64,000 bases of DNA from CAG-390 sp003523225 (GTDB lineage Bacteria > Bacillota > Clostridia > Oscillospirales > CAG-272): assembly GCA_902461815.1 (NCBI GenBank), contig CABPZE010000006.1, positions 1-64,000 of the forward strand, given 5' to 3'. Positions 60,225 to 64,000 of the stretch are shown in pieces. A program made the translations under genes and the position numbers. How positions within the stretch are numbered: position 1 is the first letter of the stretch; every line of letters begins with the position of its first letter. A model generated the notes under the pieces. It was not told the DNA's origin. It did not search any database and was given only the letters and a program-made list of their open reading frames with translations.

Positions 60225-60944
60225 TCAGTCATTGCCGGATATATCCCGTATTATTTTTCCCGCCATTATATATCCCGCCACCGGTGGAACAAAGGAGACG
60301 CTGCCGGGCGGGATCCTGCCGCGTTCGCCCTCGGGCGCAGGTGTGAGGGCATACGGGTGCGCTTCTTCGCGTGAGTAGACCACGGGGAGCTTTTTTATTC
60401 CGCGCGCGCGCAGCTCTCGGCGCATGACCCGCGCCAGCGGGCATACCGACGTCGAATAGATGTCGGCAAGCTCGAAAAGCTCCGGGTGGAGCTTGTTTCC
60501 TGCGCCCATGGCGGATATTACCGGAACGCCTGCCGCGTCCGCACGAACGATTATATCAAGCTTTGCCGAAACCGTGTCGATGCAGTCGGCGACGTAGTCA
60601 AATTCCGAAAAGTCGATGCCGAGTTTTTCGGCGTCGCCGGGGAGATAAAAGGCGTTTACGGTGCGAACGCGACAGTCGGGATTTATGAGCTTTGCCCTTG
60701 CCGCCGCCGCTTCGGTCTTTGGTGTTCCTATGTTGTCTGCCAGCGCAATTATCTGACGGTTCAGATTTGACGGCGCTACCTCGTCGCCGTCAATAAGAGT
60801 CAGAGCTCCGACTCCGGCGCGCAGCAGTGCTTCAAGCACCGCGCCTCCCACGCCGCCGAGTCCGAACAGCGCAACGTGTGATCTGCCAAGCTTTGAGGTT
60901 GCCTCGCTGCCGAGCAGATATTCGGTCCTTGTTGTATCAAGCAT
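60225..60944 (-). CDS. tcdA: tRNA threonylcarbamoyladenosine dehydratase
   Basis: An E1/ThiF-fold enzyme that cyclises the t6A modification of tRNA to ct6A using ATP. The protein is 239 residues from the ATG at 60944, with GGAGG 5 nt upstream. The nucleotide loop VALFGLGGVGGAVLEALLR lies near residues 24-42, LIDGDEVAPSNLNRQ follows, and DYVADCIDTVSAK and STSVCPLARVMRRELR are present. The family name follows the YgdL/TcdA pattern. The TsaD-like protein at 15086 belongs to the same modification superfamily but is not linked here. Confidence 0.9.
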   Translation of the reverse strand: MLDTTRTEYLLGSEATSKLGRSHVALFGLGGVGGAVLEALLRAGVGALTLIDGDEVAPSNLNRQIIALADNIGTPKTEAAAARAKLINPDCRVRTVNAFYLPGDAEKLGIDFSEFDYVADCIDTVSAKLDIIVRADAAGVPVISAMGAGNKLHPELFELADIYSTSVCPLARVMRRELRARGIKKLPVVYSREEAHPYALTPAPEGERGRIPPGSVSFVPPVAGYIMAGKIIRDISGND

Positions 60945-61093
60945 AGCCGCCTCCGGAGAATCATGATCAATACATGATACCACAAAACGGCGTTTTTTTC
61001 AACCGTCAGAGGCAAAAGAATCGGCAAATATTCCTCACGGTGCGCTATTAAGATAATTTGTGCGATCCGGGCGGCAAAAATATGCAAAAATCT

Positions 61094-61122
61094 TTGACAA
61101 AACGTCGGGTTTGCGGTATACT
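61094..61122 (+). promoter_or_regulatory. Sigma-A promoter for the NUDIX-MFS operon
   Basis: TTGACA (61094-61099), a 17-nt spacer and TATACT (61117-61122), about 56 nt upstream of the NUDIX start. Confidence 0.85.
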
Positions 61123-61177
61123 TAAACATAGAATAAATTTGAGGGTATCTTTTCGGTTACGAAAGGGGGCTTTGAGC

Positions 61178-61750
61178 TTGAACGAAAATGAAATGACCGA
61201 GCTGCGGCTGTCCGGAGAGCGGATATTCAGCGGCAGGATAATCGGAGTTGAGCGCGACAGGGTACGCCTGCCGGACGGCGGAGAGTCGGTGCGAGAGGTG
61301 GTAAGACACCCCGGCGCGGTATGCGTTGTTCCACTCACCGACAGCGGAGAGGTTTTGCTTGTAAGGCAATACAGATACCCCGAGGGTAGGGTGTTTACCG
61401 AAATTCCCGCCGGCAAGCTGGAAAAGGATGAGCACGGCGCGGACTGTTTTGCCGATGCGGCGCGGCGCGAGCTGAAGGAGGAGACGGGCGCGGAGTGCGG
61501 CAGGCTTACCTTTATCGGAGACTTTTATTCGTCTCCTGCGGTTTTTGACGAAGTGATCCATATGTATCTTGCCGAGGAGCTGAATATGGGCGAGGCGTCA
61601 CCCGACGAGGATGAGTTTTTGAATCTTTTAAGTATCCCGCTTGATGAGCTTTGCGACATGATTGCGCGCGGCGATATTGCCGACGGCAAAACTCAGGCTG
61701 CGGTACTCAAGGTAAAATACATTATTGATAAAAGGAGCAAATGCCAATGA
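61178..61750 (+). CDS. NUDIX hydrolase (ADP-ribose pyrophosphatase type)
   Basis: Hydrolyses a nucleoside diphosphate linked to another group, most likely ADP-ribose. The protein is 190 residues from the TTG at 61178, which has GAAAGGGGG 8 nt upstream. The Nudix box runs from GKLEKDEHGA to RRELKEETGAE with the required REx2EE core, preceded by VRQYRYPEGRVFTEIPAGK, typical of NudF/YqkG-like enzymes. The beta-rich N-terminus begins LRLSGERIFSGRIIGV. The gene overlaps the MFS gene, so both are in one operon. Confidence 0.9.
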   Translation: MNENEMTELRLSGERIFSGRIIGVERDRVRLPDGGESVREVVRHPGAVCVVPLTDSGEVLLVRQYRYPEGRVFTEIPAGKLEKDEHGADCFADAARRELKEETGAECGRLTFIGDFYSSPAVFDEVIHMYLAEELNMGEASPDEDEFLNLLSIPLDELCDMIARGDIADGKTQAAVLKVKYIIDKRSKCQ

Positions 61751-63300
61751 AGCTGAATGTTAAACGTACCCTGTGCGTGGGTTTTGCCTTCTTTCTCATC
61801 TGTACCTTCTGGCAGGCGTATGACACGATCATTCCGAAGATACTTACCGACCGCTTCGGAATGTCACAGGCGGTGTCAGGATTTATTATGGCGCTGGATA
61901 ACATTCTTGCGCTGTTCATGCTGCCGCTGTTCGGCGTGCTTTCCGACAAATGCCGTTCCCGGATGGGAAGGCGCACACCGTTTATTCTGTTCGGTACTCT
62001 GGCGGCAGTCGCCGCTCTTATAGGTCTGTCCTTTGTGTCCGGCATTCAGCTTGAAAGGCTCGGAGATGTTACCGACCTTGATTCACCTGATGCAAGATAT
62101 CTTGTTTACGACAGCTGCGGCGAGCGCGAGCTTGTCTCGCCCGACGGAGAGACCTTTCGGCTGTCCGAACTGTATACCCGTGAGGAATTTGCGGAGATCC
62201 CCAGCGTTGACCCCGAAACCGGAAAGGCAACGGATGAGTACACCTCATATGTTGTTCCGGCGCGTCAGTCGTACATAAAAAGGGAGATAACCTCCGCAGG
62301 TCCGGGTGTGCTGGCGGCATTCATTGCTATACTTCTGTTGCTTCTCGTATCAATGGCGACCTTCCGGACGCCCGCCGTGGCGCTTATGCCGGACGTTACG
62401 CCTAAGCCGCTGCGCTCAAAGGGCAACGCGGTCATCAATCTGATGGGAACGATAGGCGGCAGTCTGGTGCTGGGGCTTGGAATGGTGCTCCATACAGGAA
62501 GCACAGCCAATACCTTTATGAGCTACACCGCGTATTTCTTCATTGTAGGCGGTATAATGCTTGTCTGCCTTGGTATCTTCATGCTTACGGTGAACGAGCC
62601 GCGTCTGGTGAAGAAGATGGAGGAGGAGAGCCGGCTGATGGACATCGACGAGAGCGACGGCACCGGGGAGGAGAAGTCCTCCGGCGGAGCGGGAAGGCTC
62701 TCGCGCGGGGAGATGACATCGCTGATACTCATACTTGCCTCGGTGGTCTTCTGGTTCTTCGGGTACAACGCTGTAACAAGCAAATATTCGGTGTATGCCG
62801 GAAATGTACTTAACCTTGACTACAACAGCACGCTTCTGATCGCAAATATTGCCGCTTTGATATCCTATATCCCCGTCGGCGCGATATCTTCAAAATTCGG
62901 GCGCAAAAAGACGATAATTGCGGGCGTTATCATGCTCGGCACTGCTTTCACCGTCGCGGCGTTTCTTGACAACGGGACACCGCTTCCTGTCATGATGGTC
63001 ATCTTTGCGCTTGCAGGAATCGGTTGGGCTACGATAAACGTCAACAGCTTTCCGATGGTTGTCGAGCTTGCGCGCGGTGGGAACGTGGGTAAATACACCG
63101 GCTTTTACTACACAGCCAGTATGGCGGCTCAGACTCTGACCCCTGTGGTTTCGGGCTTTCTGATGGATAAGCTGGGAATGAAGGTGCTTTTCCCGTATGC
63201 CGCGGTATTTGTGGCGCTGGCGCTTGTGACCATGACATTTGTGCGTCACGGGGACTCAAAGCCTGAAAAAAAGAGCGCGATCGAAGCGCTCGGAGAATAA
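61747..63300 (+). CDS. MFS transporter (GPH/SLC45-like)
   Basis: A 517-residue membrane transporter with about 12 hydrophobic segments. It resembles the glycoside-pentoside-hexuronide/SLC45 type: an N-terminal TFWQAYDTIIPKIL segment, GVLSDKCRSRMGRRTPFIL as the loop 2-3 motif, and GAISSKFGRKKTI in the second half. A polar insertion at about residues 100-180 between helices 3 and 4 faces outward and is unusually long. The ATG at 61747 has AGGAG 9 nt upstream; the ATG two codons earlier is possible. Substrate is probably a sugar. Confidence 0.85.
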   Translation: MKLNVKRTLCVGFAFFLICTFWQAYDTIIPKILTDRFGMSQAVSGFIMALDNILALFMLPLFGVLSDKCRSRMGRRTPFILFGTLAAVAALIGLSFVSGIQLERLGDVTDLDSPDARYLVYDSCGERELVSPDGETFRLSELYTREEFAEIPSVDPETGKATDEYTSYVVPARQSYIKREITSAGPGVLAAFIAILLLLLVSMATFRTPAVALMPDVTPKPLRSKGNAVINLMGTIGGSLVLGLGMVLHTGSTANTFMSYTAYFFIVGGIMLVCLGIFMLTVNEPRLVKKMEEESRLMDIDESDGTGEEKSSGGAGRLSRGEMTSLILILASVVFWFFGYNAVTSKYSVYAGNVLNLDYNSTLLIANIAALISYIPVGAISSKFGRKKTIIAGVIMLGTAFTVAAFLDNGTPLPVMMVIFALAGIGWATINVNSFPMVVELARGGNVGKYTGFYYTASMAAQTLTPVVSGFLMDKLGMKVLFPYAAVFVALALVTMTFVRHGDSKPEKKSAIEALGE

Positions 63301-63312
63301 TTGCGGGGTAAA

Positions 63313-64000
63313 ATGGCAGTTTTATATATTTTGTTGGTGCTGATAGTCCTTGCGGGACTTTATATTCTGGCTGTAATGCCGCGGCGCGAGTCAAAAACCT
63401 CGCTTGAGCCGCTCAAGACCGATTACGCTCACCGCGGGTTGTTTGACGCGGATATTTCCGAAAACACCATGCCCGCCTTTATGGCGGCGTCCCGCGCCGG
63501 GTACGGCATCGAGCTTGATATTCAGCTTTCCGCCGACGGCGAGGTAGTGGTTTTTCATGACGATACCCTTGAGAGGCTTTGCGGTCGCCCGGAAAAGGTG
63601 AGCGATCTGACCGCCGCCGAGCTCAGCTGGGTCGGGATCACGGGAAGCTGTGACCGCATACCGCTTTTTGAGGATGTGCTTGCGCGCGTGGACAAAGACA
63701 CTCCACTGCTTATTGAGCTTAAGGGGTACGATGTGTCGCTTTGCGAAAAGGCGGCGGCAATGCTTGACGACTATGACGGGTATTACTGCATTGAATCCTT
63801 CAATCCGCTGCTTCTTAACTGGTTCCGCAAAAACCGTCCGAGATGCGTTCGCGGTCAGCTTACCGCAAATCTGCTGCGTATCAATAAAAAAGGGAACTTC
63901 TTTGTCAACCTGATAGCGACTCCGATGCTGCTTAACTTCCTTTCGCGCCCTGATTTTATTGCCAGCGATATTGCGTGGCAGAACAGTCTTCCGGTGAAGA
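63313..64000 (+). CDS. Glycerophosphodiester phosphodiesterase (partial)
   Basis: The first 229 residues of a GDPD-family enzyme that releases glycerol 3-phosphate from glycerophosphodiesters; the gene continues beyond the window. An N-terminal membrane segment (about 3-22) anchors it. The catalytic motifs HRGLFDADISENT, ELDIQLSADGEVVVFHDD and LLIELKG are present, including the first His, the Glu/Asp metal pair and the second His. The ATG at 63313 is 12 nt after the MFS stop, with GGGGT before it, so it probably belongs to the same operon. Confidence 0.88.
   Translation, partial: MAVLYILLVLIVLAGLYILAVMPRRESKTSLEPLKTDYAHRGLFDADISENTMPAFMAASRAGYGIELDIQLSADGEVVVFHDDTLERLCGRPEKVSDLTAAELSWVGITGSCDRIPLFEDVLARVDKDTPLLIELKGYDVSLCEKAAAMLDDYDGYYCIESFNPLLLNWFRKNRPRCVRGQLTANLLRINKKGNFFVNLIATPMLLNFLSRPDFIASDIAWQNSLPVK

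Overview
The window is chromosomal DNA of a spore-forming member of the Clostridia, probably a gut Oscillospirales/Ruminococcaceae-type bacterium. The evidence is a forespore sigma factor (sigG), a YtfJ/GerW spore protein, scpAB, a dacB-type carboxypeptidase, a serine T-box, purine-rich Shine-Dalgarno sites, and near-consensus sigma-A promoters (TTGACA-N17-TATAAT) before many transcription units. GTG and TTG starts recur. The lineage is inferred from gene content and style only.

Layout. (1) 1-5.0 kb: a small membrane protein and type III glutamine synthetase (glnN) on the minus strand, divergent from guaA. (2) 5.0-10.5 kb: a decayed integrative element inserted in the last codons of guaA. It is bounded by a 12-bp direct repeat and keeps a Tad/CpaF-like secretion ATPase with its two membrane partners, a MobC-like gene and only the C-terminus of a tyrosine recombinase. 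A deletion joins a truncated pilin-like gene to that recombinase. A roughly 450-bp hairpin-rich leader precedes the Tad genes. (3) 10.7-14.5 kb, minus strand: marR-TSUP exporter pair, YdcF-like protein, membrane protein, M23 peptidase. (4) 14.7-22.7 kb: one long plus-strand housekeeping run, nusB - TsaD-like - xseA - xseB - ispA - tlyA - nadK - argR - recN. (5) 22.9-28.3 kb: argS, yebC, a flippase, rplS, sigG. (6) 28.3-31.5 kb, minus: a NitT/TauT-type ABC transporter with a Crp/Fnr-family regulator that has its own operator-like palindrome. (7) 31.8-37.3 kb: a sugar-nucleotide route (nucleotidyltransferase, NahK-like kinase, galE, galM) followed by a CPBP protease and an SGNH hydrolase. (8) 37.5-45.4 kb: D-Ala-D-Ala carboxypeptidase, pgi, a small P-loop protein, guaB, radC, an atypical OmpR-like regulator, and T-box-controlled serS. 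(9) 45.4-58.9 kb, all minus: MBL-fold lipoprotein with a slipin, then rluB, dacB, ytfJ, DUF2953, scpB, scpA, site-2 protease, engB, lon, an anchored protein and rnhA. (10) 59.1-64 kb: a standalone E2-like acyltransferase, tcdA, a NUDIX hydrolase, an MFS transporter, and a truncated glycerophosphodiester phosphodiesterase running off the end.

Most of the window is ordinary core genome. The least ordinary parts are the collapsed guaA island and its structured leader, the sigG leader (short promoter spacer plus hairpin), the E2-like protein without its catalytic histidine, the kinase/nucleotidyltransferase/galE/galM cluster, the slipin-MBL pair, and a 600-bp GC-rich gap at 48.2-48.8 kb. I saw no CRISPR array, rRNA, complete tRNA or intact insertion sequence.
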